The notes under the pieces are model-generated. The model was not told the DNA's origin. It saw nothing but the letters and a program-made list of their open reading frames with translations, and did not search any database. Shown here in pieces: positions 11,639 to 23,674 of a DNA stretch of 64,000 nucleotides; position 1 is the first letter of the stretch; each line of letters begins with the position of its first letter. The translations under genes and the position numbers were made by a program. Origin of the DNA: Flammulina velutipes (Eukaryota; Basidiomycota; Agaricomycetes; Agaricales; Physalacriaceae); NCBI GenBank assembly GCA_011800155.1, contig JAALGH010000011.1, forward strand, positions 806,001 to 870,000. The letters run 5' to 3'.

Positions 11639-12376
11639 GAGGTGGTGATTTTGAGTTTTGTACATCTAACTTATATAGAACGAATGTGTTTTGGTGTTTA
11701 TAGTAATATATTGCTCCGCTGTTGACATGGAAATCCAGAAGTCTCTCTTCAAAGGTGACTAGGCCTGAGGTCTGCTGATAGTATCCCACTGCTAGAACGG
11801 ATCGTCTAAAGCTTCTCGCTAATCACTGGTGAGTTGATGTGGCGCACTAACAGATGACGAACTTCTGAAGCTGAGCCTGCCGGTAGAGCGGGCCACATGC
11901 TATTCTATTCATTCAAGTTGTTCTTCTAATGTATAGCCATTCTGAAGAAACACGCAGCGCATCGATCATGTGGCTCGGAGCAGGATAATGTTCGCCTATT
12001 GAGCCGGATGGAGTGTGGTTGATCGTTTACGCCTTAGACGGGATTTGGAGAGGCTTTTAACTACGTTTGAAAATCACCAGACGTTTTACAATTTTCAGAT
12101 GAAAGCTACCATGGGTATCAATGCTGATTTCGTTACATACTTCAATGTGGCACAACGAAAAAACGTAGTAGTCCCAAAAAGGCAAGAGTGGACCGTGGTG
12201 TTGGTATGAGGTTTTGTGCGGAGTTTTTACATCTGAAAGGCACCACAAAATCGGACCGTTATCCCCGTTAATCTATATTCGGAAACCCACGTTTCGTCAT
12301 GGCTGCCAGTATAAATACAGAGCCTCGGTCGGTCGTTTCTTCTTCAATTTCCCGCGTTGCTTTCATCTTACTTCCA
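11639..12376. other. intergenic with promoter of F-box-like gene
   Basis: This is the 3' flank of the ABC transporter followed by the promoter of the next gene. Apart from the TATA element listed separately, nothing was recognised. Confidence 0.5.
12310..12317 (+). promoter_or_regulatory. TATA box of F-box-like gene
   Basis: A perfect TATAAATA lies 60 bp before the ATG at 12377. It argues against the upstream in-frame ATG at 12299, which would precede the transcription start. Confidence 0.55.
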
Positions 12377-13391
12377 ATGTCAATTTCCTCGAAAGCTTTG
12401 CCTAAGCTACCTCTTGAGCTTGAGCGCGAAATCTTTGAACTCGCGGCTCTCGCGTTTCCAAACGTCGCCACAGAGCTCGTTCTTGTCTGCGGCTATGTCT
12501 GCACTTGGTACGTTGCGAAGATTGCTAGCTCACGCCTCGGGTACCGAGTGTCATTATAGGATAGAGCCTCTCATCTACAAGGACATTCTTCTCCCTCTGG
12601 ATGTACGACCCGCGCGTGGCGCCCTTCGGAAAAAGCAGAACAAGAATGTACAGCTTAAATCAACTATGACCACCAAATCCCCGACGTTCTTTGCCCGAAA
12701 CGTCAAGAATCTAACTGCGAAAGTCTCATCGCACTTTCAGGGCATGGAGAACGTTCTACGTGTATGCACCGGAATCTCTTCGCTAGGCATCTGGTACTAC
12801 CACGACCTACGCGCATCCCCGGAGCTGATAACACCGCTGCCACTCCGTCGGTTTACCACCGATATCGAACAGTTCCTCGCCATGCCAGTCCTCCCCTCTG
12901 ATCCGTCCTGCCAGTGGCACAGAGCGCTCAACCAACTAGAGCTCGACGTTTCCGCCGTGTCCCCGTTCACCATCCCAGATCTGGCATACGATCAGTTCGC
13001 GGATTTCACGCACCTCACGCATCTAGGTTTCTTTGCGCTCAGCCTCTCTCGGGTGCGCATGCTAGCGCGCGCTGCACTTGAGGAGTGCGAGAACCTGGAA
13101 GTGTTGTTCGTCGCACTAAAATGGGAGTTTAGTGAAGAAGAGATTATGAGGACAGATGGGGACTGGGTGTCAGACCCAAGAGTCGTGGTTATGAAGATGA
13201 AGCCGAGTCCATTGGGGCATGATCAGACCAAGAGCTGGGAAGATGATGTCTGGATGACGAAGGCGAGAGAGTTGGTTAGCAACGGTCGAAAGGTATTGAC
13301 TATGTTGAGCTTTTTGCGAGAGGTCACTTACCACTGTGATAGGTCTGGCAAATCCAGAGCCAGGATTAGTTTGTTCAGTCGTTCCCGCTGA
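12377..13391 (+). CDS. F-box-like (LELEREIFELA) family protein
   Basis: This is probably an F-box-type adaptor or a relative; no enzyme signature is present. The N-terminus (LPLELEREIFELAA) has the Leu-Pro-x-Glu-[LIV] start of fungal F-boxes, and the block VCTWIEPLIYKDI is typical of an Agaricomycete-expanded family. An intron at 12508-12559 splits the Trp codon. A paralog at 38466-39297 has the same N-terminus and an intron at the same codon, confirming the model. The C-terminal half ends in the family block WEFSEEEI...DWVSDPRVVVM. A second intron (13291-13342) may be removed, giving the end VWQIQSQD with the stop at 13367-13369; if retained, the frame runs to 13391. The TATA element upstream fixes the start. 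Confidence 0.65.
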
Positions 13392-13845
13392 CAGGAGACA
13401 TCGTAAAATTGTTCTATCTAATCATTCTTATATCACTCGGACTGTCAGACATGCCAAACATTAGACCACCTTAGAATGATAACCTTTCAACGTTAACTTT
13501 CAATGAATAGAATGTTGACATGAGGAACTTTCTTTGCTTTGTCAATGATTGACGCCACAGTATTTGGTAATCAGCGCTCAGCGCTCACTCTTACACATGC
13601 TGGCATAAACTCTTTTTCCTCCTCCATTTCTATGATCTCCAATGTATGGGAATAAATGAAAACTGGGTTTGAGATAATGATTTGACGTCTCCGTTAGCCT
13701 ACCTTGTCGGTGTGAAGTGGCGCCCTGCCCTAATTTCAAAATCCATCCTCACCATATCCCCCCTGCTCATACCATGCTCACCGGCCAAAGGTTCAGCGTA
13801 ACTCCGAACAAAAGAATCCAGAAGATATCTATCTATTCTCATCCT
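13392..13845. other. intergenic, convergent 3' flanks
   Basis: This stretch lies between the stop of the F-box-like gene and the stop of a minus-strand gene remnant. Nothing recognisable is seen. Confidence 0.45.
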
Positions 13846-14266
13846 TCACCATCCTTAGGACGTACTCGCATATATTATGCCTTCGCCCCACGGTCTCAGT
13901 CCGTAGCGCCAGTTGTCGTCCTCGTCAAAGTCCAAGTCCATCTCCTCAGACTCCCATTCGTTGGGATACTCACAGACTGAGCTCTCCACAAGCGCCGTCA
14001 ACCAGTCATACCACGGTGGATCGTCGAAAAGCTTAGGGGTGAAAGGAGGCTCATACAGCGTATCAATGAGGGAGTCGATGAACGCGATTTCGGTGGGATA
14101 ACGTATGGCGGCGACGGAAAGGTGTGGCTATTTGTGCTTAGCAAGTGTGTTCCGTATCAATGAACGGCCCTCACTCTTACACGTGCCATCACCTTTCTAT
14201 TCACCACTGCCAGGACGGTTTCGAAACTATGAATAACACACCTGGCTGGAAGTTCAGCAAATGTTT
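13846..14266 (-). pseudogene. 5'-truncated minus-strand hypothetical gene
   Basis: Function unknown. The minus strand carries two well-formed exons that join in frame across an intron ending at 14129: first FAELPARCVIHSFETVL and AVVNRKVMAR, then PHLSVAAIRYPTEIAFIDSL, DTLYEPPFTP, DDPPWYDWLTALVESS and an acidic end (EEMDLDFDEDD) before the stop at 13846-13848. Third-position composition and residue pattern are those of real coding sequence. A possible acceptor lies just upstream (near 14267-14268), but no matching upstream exon or start codon was found before the next gene begins on the other strand at 14453. The gene is therefore either 5'-truncated or has a small first exon that was not recognised. 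The plus-strand frame here is a Ser-rich shadow. Confidence 0.45.
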
Positions 14267-14452
14267 CTGCTCAACATTTCAACAGATTGAACAATAACCT
14301 ATCATTGATGGGAACAGCTTACTACCAGTCGTAATTGTCTTGTAGACTTGGTAGGTGGAACGACGTAGCTCTGTCTATTGTTCTACAGCCGGCTATGCAA
14401 TGGTTAAATACCGAGCGTCCGCACTATATTGACCATTCAACCTTTCGTAGAC

Positions 14453-15699
14453 ATGACCCCATCAGTACGTGTGTACTCCCTGGGACACCGCTATCATTCA
14501 CCCTGGTAATTTTAGGACAGCCAAAATATCTTCATGGGACCCGACAATGCTGCCGACGATGTCGAGGCGTGCTGGAACGCGCTTTTGGCATCCTCCTCTC
14601 GTGGACAGCCTTGCATCTTCTCCGAGGATAACAATTATACCTGGGACGATACAGATGTATCATCTGTTCGCAAGCTCGCTCATACGCCAGGATCTCTTAG
14701 CCTCCTCCCAGGACTATCCGAACTGTTCCTCTCTACCGTGAATTTCGAAGCCATACCTTCGTTTCATGCATTCCTCGATCCTCTGAGGAGCGCGACGAAA
14801 CTGCGGATTGTCAAACTCTCAAAATCACGCATCTCACTAAACAACCTGTTCAACTTCATCGATAGTACGGGATTGATGATGAGGCAAGGCGACCTCTCCA
14901 TCGGCAACATGTACATTACGGATATCGATTCCAGGCTTCCTCCAGGCAGCTTCGACAATCCAGACATCGATCCCTTACCTCTACCTTGTAAAATACGAAA
15001 CGGGCCGAAGGTTTACAACAGCTCACCCAATTCAAAGTGGAATCTGGAGCTTGTATTGGGAAATCTTCGTGATCACTGGTTCCTGGACATCCTGCCTTCT
15101 ACGACGTTCCCTCTTCATACCGTAGGGACCTTGGACCTACAAGCTCATTTCATAAGCTGGCGCTTGATGAGAAGGATCAACAGACTTATCAGGTCCATGC
15201 CTATGCTTACAGTGCTGAAGCTAGACTTTGAGGACGGTCATTGTACGTCCTACCTCCGGCCACATATTCCGTACTCAACATTGAGATAGGTGTCGAAGCC
15301 GTTGAGAATGTCCCTTCGTTAGAAATCCCCGCCCATCTCCAACTGCTTCGCATCCACCTCGGTATATTCCGCCGGGCACGAAGGCAGGCAGTTTCACGCT
15401 CAGCGCTCGTCCAGTGGTGGACGGCGAACTTTGAGCGAGAGAACATGCCCCATATACCCACGTTACAGATTGACGTGGATTTCGAGGGCACTGCGCCGGA
15501 TTTCGATGTGGGCACTCATTGGGAAAGATTTGACTCAGCGTTGGTCGCTTTGCAGATTGGGCAAGTACAGGGACCGGCTTACGATGATGAGGACGATAGG
15601 CCGAAGGAATGCATGGAGAGGTTCTACGAATTTGCTCTGCCCAGAACAGCTGAGAAATATCGCCTATGGACGCCAGGCATGTTCATCTCGGAACGATGA
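14453..15699 (+). CDS. LRR-like protein, family member 2
   Basis: This is a member of a locally duplicated Agaricomycete family resembling the repeat region of F-box/LRR proteins; no catalytic motif is present. Proposed exons are 14453-14472, about 14516-15242 and 15290-15699. The first exon (MTPSVRV) and its phase-2 junction are conserved with the minus-strand copy at the left edge. The last intron (phase 1) matches the position in the 16.2-kb copy. Leucine-rich strands recur: LPGLSELFLSTVNFEAIPSF, TKLRIVKLSKSRIS, LHTVGTLDLQAHF, MLTVLKLDFEDG. The C-terminus carries the family block MERFYEFALPRTAEKYRLW. A TTAAATA element at about 14404-14410 is the likely TATA box. It is most similar to the left-edge copy. 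Confidence 0.65.
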
Positions 15700-16199
15700 C
15701 TTGTACTACGATTCCAAAGAGATGAATACGTCCCAGGTAGACGGTTGAGTACTGTAGTTGGGGTAACTAAATTATTGTACGTCCAAATATTATCGGAAAA
15801 CCCTATCGGCTCACAGAATCGACGATGAAAAGGACTCTGGAAATGATAATTGAATGGCCCGTCTTCGTCCTTCACCATCCGCACTAGCGCCAATTGACCT
15901 CGTCGTAATCCGTCATGCCTGTCTGGACTCTGTCTACTAGTCTCCCGTCGTATCAGACAGACTGGCATTTGCTCAGTAATTTTTGTTCTTGCCAGTTGGC
16001 TGGTTACCCAACGCGCTCCAAACAATAAGTACAATAACTGAGTACTGAGTCCTTCCCAGGTCCTTCCCATAACAGACACCAATTGTCTTTTGTCCTGGAC
16101 ATTTGATGGTGCATTTGGCTTATTGTACTCTTGGTTGGCTAGGTGACTATGGTTCCGTTATATATATACCTTCACGTTGACTACACATCTCTAACAGTT
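15700..16199. other. intergenic between tandem paralogs
   Basis: This is the 3' flank of the second LRR-like copy and the promoter of the third. Only the TATA element near its end was recognised. Confidence 0.45.
16159..16168 (+). promoter_or_regulatory. TATA box of third LRR-like gene
   Basis: The run TATATATATA lies about 32-41 bp before the proposed start codon at 16200. An upstream in-frame ATG at 16149 would place the TATA box inside the coding sequence, so 16200 is preferred. Confidence 0.5.
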
Positions 16200-17499
16200 A
16201 TGCTATACCCTTCCAAGGTAACTTCCTCTCGATTTCCCTTCTATTGTATTGACATCACTTTCCAGAATCTTAGCTATATCGAAATCCACTACGACGATGC
16301 CATGGAATCCATTGAGTCTATCTGTGCAGTGCTCTATGAACATCCAAAGCGCGCGGAGCTGGTCAAGTCCCTCAGCCTTATGGATGACGACGTCGTTGGC
16401 AGTGACCGCGGATTCCCAACTAGCAAAAACATCCTTACACCAACACTTCTGCGTCTCATTCCCTCACTTAATGACTTGTCGATGGACGGTATGCATTTCG
16501 GTGTCATGCCGGACTTCCAAGCATTCTGCGCCACACTACGGGACGCCACACAAGTGAACGAGATCTCCTTGACGGGGTCGTACATATCTCTAGACGAACT
16601 GTTGGGGGTAATTCATGCCGCGGGTCTGGCTACGAGAAAAGGGACGATGATTCTCGGCGACCTGCACATCTCAGACCTCGAGACTCATTTACGTGCAATG
16701 AACGTCTCGTATTTTGGATGGGAACTTCAAGACCCTCCTGTTTTTCACGGACTACAGGTAGCAACCACTGATAGGGATTACCGAGCCCTCAACGATTGGA
16801 TACTGGAGCTCGACATAAAGAATCCCTGCGATCACCTCTTCCTCGATATCTTACCCTCTTCAGGACTCCCTTTACACACATTGGGAACACTGTCTCTCCA
16901 AGTTTCTTTCCTGAGCGCCAACTTGGTAACGCGAATCAACAACATAATATCCTACATGCCCTCGTTGAATGTCCTGAAGGTGGATCTCGATTTTGATCGA
17001 CTTCAAGTCAGCCGTGGTACGTTCCTGTTGTGACAGTCTTGCCGTGCAATATCTTACGCTCAACGCAGGCCTCGGAGAAGTCACCGTACCATTGCAAATA
17101 CCTTATAATCTCCACCGACTTGAGATCAGCCTTGGGCAAGTCAAGCATCGTTCGTCTCCGGCAATGATCTCTTGGTGGGGGAGGACGTTTACCCAGGACA
17201 ACGTGCCACCTATATCAGAACTACGCCTCACGGCCGAACTACCAGATGCACTCGATTTCTTGTTCCACGACTTGATTACATCACGGCGATGGCATAGGCT
17301 TGATGAGGCATTATCGCAATCCTCCATTGGTAGGATCGCGGTTCCAGCGTGTGAAGACAAATATCAGGGGGCGTCTGCAAAGCAGTTCTATGAACATGCT
17401 TTGCCCAAAACAGTTGAACGATTTGTCATTTGCGGAGAAGGCTCTAAGGGAATGGAGGGAATGGACGTCGAGGATCTGTATGGAGTAAATCGAAGTTGA
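16200..17499 (+). CDS. LRR-like protein, family member 3
   Basis: This is the third local paralog, about 400 residues, function unknown. Exons 16200-16217, 16266-17016 and 17069-17499 are in frame throughout. The last intron is at the same place and phase as in the 14.45-kb copy. Shared blocks include LFLDILPSSGLPLHTLGTLS (copy 2: WFLDILPSTTFPLHTVGTL), NVLKVDLDFD and the C-terminal KQFYEHALPKTVERFVICG. The repeated hydrophobic strands suggest a leucine-rich-repeat solenoid. It is more diverged than copies 1 and 2, so it is the older split. The first intron could be retained without a stop; the TATA position favours the short N-terminus. Confidence 0.68.
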
Positions 17500-17596
17500 A
17501 GCAATGCTGTAGTAGGCGGGGCTGCAGTCTCAACCTTCTACTGAACGCGGAACCGTGTGCAAAGCTGTACATTGTATATGGATTATTTCGAACAGT

Positions 17597-18605
17597 TCAC
17601 GCATCTTTAGCTACAGCAGCCGCCCATTTCTTTCCCTCTGCCACACCAGCTTGAAGAGCCGTGATCCTACTTTCGGCGGAGCCGATCGCATCCTGACCCA
17701 AAGGTATATCTAGAGGCAGGTCATCGCGGCCAGAGAGCTCATAGATGGCCTTCGCCGCCTTCTCAGTGTCACCTGGCTTAGCGCCGTGCGTGAACTTGCG
17801 CACGAAAGTCGTTATTCCGTTGGGATCATTATATGCGGGGTGCTCGGGACAGGTGACGAGCGATTCGGGACCAGTGGCGCGAGTAGAGAACCCTCCAGGT
17901 TGGATGATGGAGATCTAAATTGACGATGATGAGCAGAGTTCTGAATAGGTATGAATGCTTACCTTGATGTTCCAGGATGGGTAAAGCTCCTGCCTTAGAG
18001 CGCCGATAACACCTTCGATGGCTAAAGAACTCTTCGTTAGTCTGTGGCGAACAGCGAACGTGCAAATTTACGAACCGAATTTACTAGCGCTGTAGAGGCC
18101 GAGACCAGGTACGGAATTGAGACCAGCCATTGACGAGGTCTGGAGGAAGAGACCACCGACGCCAGGAGCGTTCACCTCTCTGAAGAACTTGATGGCTTCC
18201 TTGGCGATGTGGAATGGACCCCAGAAGTTGACCTCGAAGACGCCACGAGCAACCTCCTCCGACGTGCCCTCGACTTCACCCAGAACGGTGTATCCAGCGT
18301 TGCTGAAAACGACGTCTAAGCGCCCAAAGGTCTGTTTGACCTTCTCGAATGCAGCGGTAATCTGGGCTTGATTGGCAACATCAAGGGGAAGGACGAGAAG
18401 TCGATCTGAACCATATTGCGCGGATAGGTCGGCAATAGCTTCGGGCTTGCGGAGGGTGGCGACAACGATGCCGCCGTTGCGAAGGACTTCCTCGGTAACG
18501 GCGCGACCAAAGCCAGACGATGCGCCAGTAACTGAAAGATAATGAGAATCGCGGCTCTAGGATGGTAGAGACGTGCTTACCGAACCAAACTTTAGGTGTA
18601 GACAT
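17597..18605 (-). CDS. short-chain dehydrogenase/reductase (SDR)
   Basis: This is an NAD(P)-dependent classical SDR that would oxidise or reduce an alcohol or ketone in the cytosol. Exons on the minus strand are 18605-18581, 18531-18076, 18021-17963 and 17914-17597. It has the cofactor glycine motif TGASSGFG right after the first intron, the Asp of LPLDV, the NAG motif (VFSNAGYTVLGE), the catalytic serine in LQTSSMAG and the YSASK active site (Tyr/Lys) just before the second intron. The C-terminal PGGFST is also typical of the family. Length, about 285 residues, is normal. A TATAAA on this strand (18660-18665) lies 55 bp upstream of the ATG. It is transcribed in the same direction as the terpene synthase next to it, with a 526-bp gap, so it is a plausible tailoring enzyme of the terpene cluster. 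Confidence 0.9.
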
Positions 18606-19131
18606 TGCTGTTGTTATAAATCGGGATGGGAGTGAAGGTATTGTCGATCTGAAACCGTCTTTATAGAGAGGATTTGTACTGACGTATGCTGCTCAGTCAG
18701 ACGTTTACACGCTCATTACCGCAATCTCGGGAATGCTGACTGATGAATGGGAATGAATGAAAGTAGTTGGCGTCTTGCCAGGTACAAATCAAAGAACACA
18801 GACAACCAGTGCGTTATTAGTGGGGTTTACGACAAGCCGGCGGGAATCTATCAATCATTGGAATCTATTTCGCGCGCAGCCTCGATAGGAATCAGTTCGA
18901 GAAGCATATGCTCAATCAATCATCTCACTAATCTTGGGTCTGATTTAGCCGCAAATGCCTCGCAAAAAGATATTCAAAGGAGATTCGACGAGGAAGAGGT
19001 TCGCATTTGTACGTGATTATCATTGACCTTTCCGGATCGAGCGGACCGGACTTCTTGTGTTCATTCTTCAAACCCAACTTTACATATAACACGACATATA
19101 TGGGCGCCTTAGTCTAAGATCATTCTACTAC
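18606..19131. other. promoter of SDR and 3' flank of terpene synthase
   Basis: Besides the minus-strand TATA box at 18660-18665, no site or coding exon was recognised. Confidence 0.5.
18660..18665 (-). promoter_or_regulatory. TATA box of SDR gene
   Basis: TATAAA on the minus strand, 55 bp upstream of the SDR start codon. Confidence 0.5.
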
Positions 19132-20550
19132 TTAGTTCAACGCAACAGGGACACCATTTACCATCTCCCGTAGATGAGTGTCTGGGTAAGGATCGGGCTC
19201 AACGAAATCCCTCACTTCTTCCAGGTGAATCACCTTGCGTGGCGCGGGATGACCGGGAAGATTGTAACGACCACACTTGGAAATGGATCAGCTACGGCAC
19301 GCCAACGAAAACAGGGGTATTTACGTGTTGAGACCACCAGCAGTTTCCACTGTGGAGGTACTGCAGAGCCATGATCCATCTTCGGACTTCGACATCTTTG
19401 CCAAAGACCGGGTCCGCGAGGACCTCCTTGCAGGCTTCCAGGAGCTGACCTTCGCGCTCACTGATGGCGTTTCTGACCTTTTCTATAGCCCGATCAGATG
19501 GGAGACCTTCAAACTTCTGCAGCATCGTAATCAAGTTGGTCTCGGCAGAGTTGGTCAAGACCTCCTTGGTGTACGAGAACAGATCTAAAGGCACGGTGAA
19601 GTTAGCCAAACGGTCGTAGAGCTTACAACAAACTTACCATTTCCTAGAGCTAAGAGATCTATTCGAAGACAATCAATAACTATGCGACTCATTAAAGGAT
19701 GAGGTTAGTACTCACGAGCTACAAGATCTTCGCAAGTCTTAATGAGTGGATGCTCGATCTGAGCGTCCGTCAATTGAATTTCGAGCGCAAACCGCGCAAA
19801 CCCGAAGACGAAGTAAGCCCCACTATTAACGCGACGAACGTCAACGAACTGATCGAGGTTCTCGTAGGGTGGAAGATTGTGAGAGCTATAACAAACAGGT
19901 CAGCGTTTCAAAAATATACAAACATCTCAAGGATCTTACTTGAAAAACTCCTGGGTTAGACGGCTGTATTGACGGAATTCGTCCGGCGTGCAGCGCTCCT
20001 CGATCGCTCGCCACACTTCATTGGTAACGCACTCGATGTAACTGTTAGGGTCTGGTTTCTGCCCGGGAAATTAGATCATACTTCCGCGGACTGCTCCAGG
20101 GAAGATTACCTTCGTCCCTCCGATAATAGCCTGAATACCAGGGATCATCTCGAACTTGGCGGCTGAATCGTACACGAGCTAAAAGTCGACTAGGTAAGTA
20201 TAGATTGTATGCCAGAGACGAACACTTACGTCCGTGTCCAGCTCGTCGTCGATTAGGAACAACAGTGTCGAAACAATGCAAGACCAAACCATCTTGTCGT
20301 AGTCGCCATCGGGAACACCTAAAGCCCCGGAGAGTGTTAGAAAGAAACGTCAAGACATTGAATAACAACACTAACATTTGGCCACAAAGGTACCCATGTC
20401 ACTCTTCGTGAAGTGCTCACGGTGGGCGTCACTGTGGAATGGCCAGCGCTCGAGGAAGAATGTATCGTTCGCTCTGACGAGATCATTGGTACGAGGGTGG
20501 GTACGAGCAAGCGGGAACTTGTCAAGGGTCACAAAATTGGCTGAAGGCAT
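19132..20550 (-). CDS. class I terpene synthase (sesquiterpene type)
   Basis: This enzyme would ionise and cyclise a prenyl diphosphate, most likely farnesyl diphosphate, in the cytosol. About eight exons give roughly 350 residues from MPSANFVTLDKFPLA to VNGVPVALN. The Asp-rich metal motif lies in LLFLIDDELDTD (about residues 76-87). The NSE motif is perfect, NDLFSYTKE, and is rebuilt across an intron. The effector region RRVNSGAY lies before it, and the diphosphate-binding Arg-Tyr pair follows the last intron (WWSQHCGRY). Other family hallmarks are ISEREGQLLEAC and the WIMALQYL-GNCWWSQ block. All motifs needed for catalysis are present and every junction is GT-AG, so the enzyme looks functional. 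Product and exact clade cannot be told by eye; a linalool/nerolidol-type enzyme is possible. It lies between the SDR and the FAD oxidase, all on the minus strand. Confidence 0.92.
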
Positions 20551-21147
20551 CTTTGAGAATCTGAGGGAGAGAAATGCTGAGTTTTTTCGAGCATGGACGG
20601 AAACACCCCCTACTAAATACTTTACTTCTCGGAGTAGTAAATCGCGCTCGTCTTGGGTAGATCTCTGAAAATGCTGGCTCGTCTCTCAAGTAAGCAATCT
20701 ATTGACTTCTGTACTTGAACCGGTTCATGGATACTAATAATACCTTATAGTAAACTAATTCCGATGCACTCGAGAAGGCATCGCTTATTGAGATGATACA
20801 GGGTACAAAACCTCAGCGTACGACCTTCTCCGCTTCACTCACGGAGTTAGACAATCATCTAGGTCATGTGTACTGCGATATCTCAAGAGTATCGAGGAGT
20901 TGATCTGTCGTAACCTGATGCAATCACAAACAAACATTTACAAGTCTCAAAATTAAAGCTCGTCCTAAGTAATCTCCTCCAAGCCCGATGCACGACCCTC
21001 TGTTGTTCGAGAAAGCACAGGCAAGTGAAACGGTATTAATATTATGAACGAAGGTCTACGTATACGAAGATAAATATGGCGAGTTCGGATAACTAGGAGC
21101 TAAACGGAGAAAACGAATGTGTTGACAGATTGACACTTCTGGTCGAT
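20551..21147. other. promoter of terpene synthase and 3' flank of FAD oxidase
   Basis: No coding exon, repeat or clear TATA box was recognised. Confidence 0.45.
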
Positions 21148-23674
21148 TTATTGCGGATAACATTGATACCGGGGGTCGTCCACAGATGTCCAGCCAACAC
21201 AATGCCAGCAAGATAGGATGCCTCTTGGATCACTAAAACATGATTGGTCAGCTGCTCAGCCTGCGCCCATCCTCATCGTCAGACTTACTATTTCTTCTTG
21301 ATGTCCAATAGCCTCTTGTAATTCTTTGTACCCCAGAAAGATTCGACAAAGTCTGGCTCGAAGATGTCCGCTTCGTTCTATAAGCAGTGGGTTAGCTTTA
21401 GCTTTACCGACCCAATTCAAAACTACATGCATTGTACGCTCCTGCGCCGGGGGTGATGGCGCGCAAAGGTTCGAGTGCAGTAGAAAGCCCTCTATACTTG
21501 TCGCGTACTGCCTCGACACTGCTCGTGGAAGGGAAAGTGGCGCCGGAAGTGACCTGCGCGTAATGTCAGCAGAGATTTCGACCAAAAAAAACTTCAATTC
21601 GTACATGCCAAGGTGATGTTCTCCACGATGAGCTTGCACTCACATCACTACGTTGAGGTGATCCGTAAGGCATGGTGCTGACTATGCTGAAGACTTCGAC
21701 GGAGTCAGCGAATGCCGCCAACGTATCAGCCAGTTCGTTTCTAGAATCCTCTGTCTTGAAATTGGTATCGGGAATGAATCGACCGCCAATCGCTAATGGC
21801 ATACTTGCACCCTATACCAATGATTTCAGCATCCCGAAAATCAGGCCCAAGAAAGAAACATACATCAGAACCTCCGATAACTACGTTGTTCTGCGTGTAG
21901 AAGGATAAGAAACTAATTGCTTCCGAAGACTGAAATGTTCCGTTAACGGATCGAGTGAACGCCACCAATGGTTCCATAGACTGGGATGCTTGTGATGAGC
22001 TGAGTTTAGGGTTGATGTAGGCTACCGAAGTCGCCTGGAAGACCGAAAGATTAGCTATTGATGCTTGTGAAGCGCAACTTTCCTACCGATATGTAAGCCG
22101 ACCATCCTTCTTTGGCCCATTTCAGTGTATGATCAGAAATGGCTTTCAGGAAGTTGCGTGTCTGGTTACCGCCCGCGGAGAAGTCGAATGTGAACCTGGA
22201 CGGAGTTGTCAAAACGTTTTCGCGTAGCTGAAGATTATCAACCAACACTTGAATCGTCACTCGCGGGTCTGCCTTCACGCTGACCTCGGTCACAACACCG
22301 AACGTCCCTCCGCCGCCACCCCTCAGCGCCCAGAAAAGATCAGTATTCTGACACTCATTTGCAACACGATTTCTTCCATCTGGCGTTACGACTCGGAACT
22401 GCAAAACGCGGTCGATCGCCAGGCCCTATTGTGACGGAGGATTAGCCGGATCAATGCCACGAAACTATTAAGACATACCAGTGCTGGTGACAATGGTCCA
22501 TGGCCAGCGCTCTGAATAAATGAAAGAAATTAGAAATCCTGCATTTAGGTTTAGGTGCCAACACATACCTGAATGAAGCCCCCACCGGCACCGACAGTCT
22601 GGGAAGCACCACCAACGACAGTGACATTTTGTGTATCAGCGTACCGATATACATCCAGCCATTGATATCCAGCCTATGAAAGATAAGAAAGGCTGGGGAT
22701 GACTTGTTGATGTACATACAGAGTACGTGATGGCTTGCACTGGCTTGACTTTGCATTTCTCCGGAACCTATTCGGTTGGAATGAGCAGGCGCCACATCTC
22801 GATAAGACATCATGCGCAAACATACATATCGCGCAGTATACGTTAAAGTATCACGTAGATTATGTGTCTGCGATGACGGTGAGTTATCAATCATAAGCAC
22901 GACCGAAAAGAAGTACCCATAGCGCTAACGAATCTTTCTGGGCAGAGCGTCCTTGGAAGTCGTGCTGATTGCGATTGAATCAGAGAAAATAACGCATAGT
23001 ATGTAACCCCGCTTACACCTGTATTCTTGATAGATATCGGAACACCAGTGTCTTTCGAGAACTTGAACGCAGCGCTAATGTCGGACGAGCCACGAACATC
23101 GATCTATGAAAAGTGTAAGTACGTCACCAAACATGAAGATATGAGATTGGGCCGTACATAGTATGGCGATAGGACACCTTGCATGCATTGTGCCGGCGGC
23201 TGGAAGAGCAGGGGGTTGGACGGTTCAGTCGAGTCTAGGGTACATCCCTCGCCTGTGCTCTGGCACGTTTCCCATTGGGGCTAAGGTGGTTGGTCAGTAG
23301 GATTCCGAAGACAAAGGAAAGTATGAACCCTTAGCATGGCGCCATACATATCACTTCGCAGCTCTAAAAGTCATGCACTAGTTAGTAGTCGAAGAAGTTG
23401 ATGGACGCAGGGGATACGTACGGTTAACGTTATAGTTTTCCTGGCGCGAAGCACATAAAGTTCGATTCGGAGTGATAGACTGGCCGTTGAACATTTCGAA
23501 GCATGGTTGAGCATAAGGTATGCCTTGTTGAAGACGCCCTGACACAGTCGTGTTAAGATTTCTCCAAGCGGCAGCAGAGACGGATGTGATGGCGTCGGTG
23601 CTCTGCCTAGGGTAAACGATCGTGGAAGACGAGACAAGCTGAGCACAAAGAGCGAGCAGAGCAAGGGAGTACAT
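21148..23674 (-). CDS. secreted FAD-linked oxidoreductase (PCMH/BBE-like)
   Basis: This flavoprotein oxidase has a PCMH-type FAD domain and a berberine-bridge-enzyme-like end. It would oxidise an alcohol or C-H bond with O2. The N-terminus ([14 protein letters not shown]) is a signal peptide, so it enters the secretory pathway. Many short introns (at least nine) are present. Motifs in order are KNTGHDFQGRS (the His is the expected covalent FAD site), the FAD contact block [53 protein letters not shown] and the C-terminal BBE signature [13 protein letters not shown], then [14 protein letters not shown]. Length, about 580 residues, is normal. It is transcribed in the same direction as the terpene synthase, with a TATTTAAG element at about 23714-23722 on this strand. 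It is a probable tailoring enzyme of the cluster, although secretion would place it apart from the cytosolic synthase. Confidence 0.88.
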
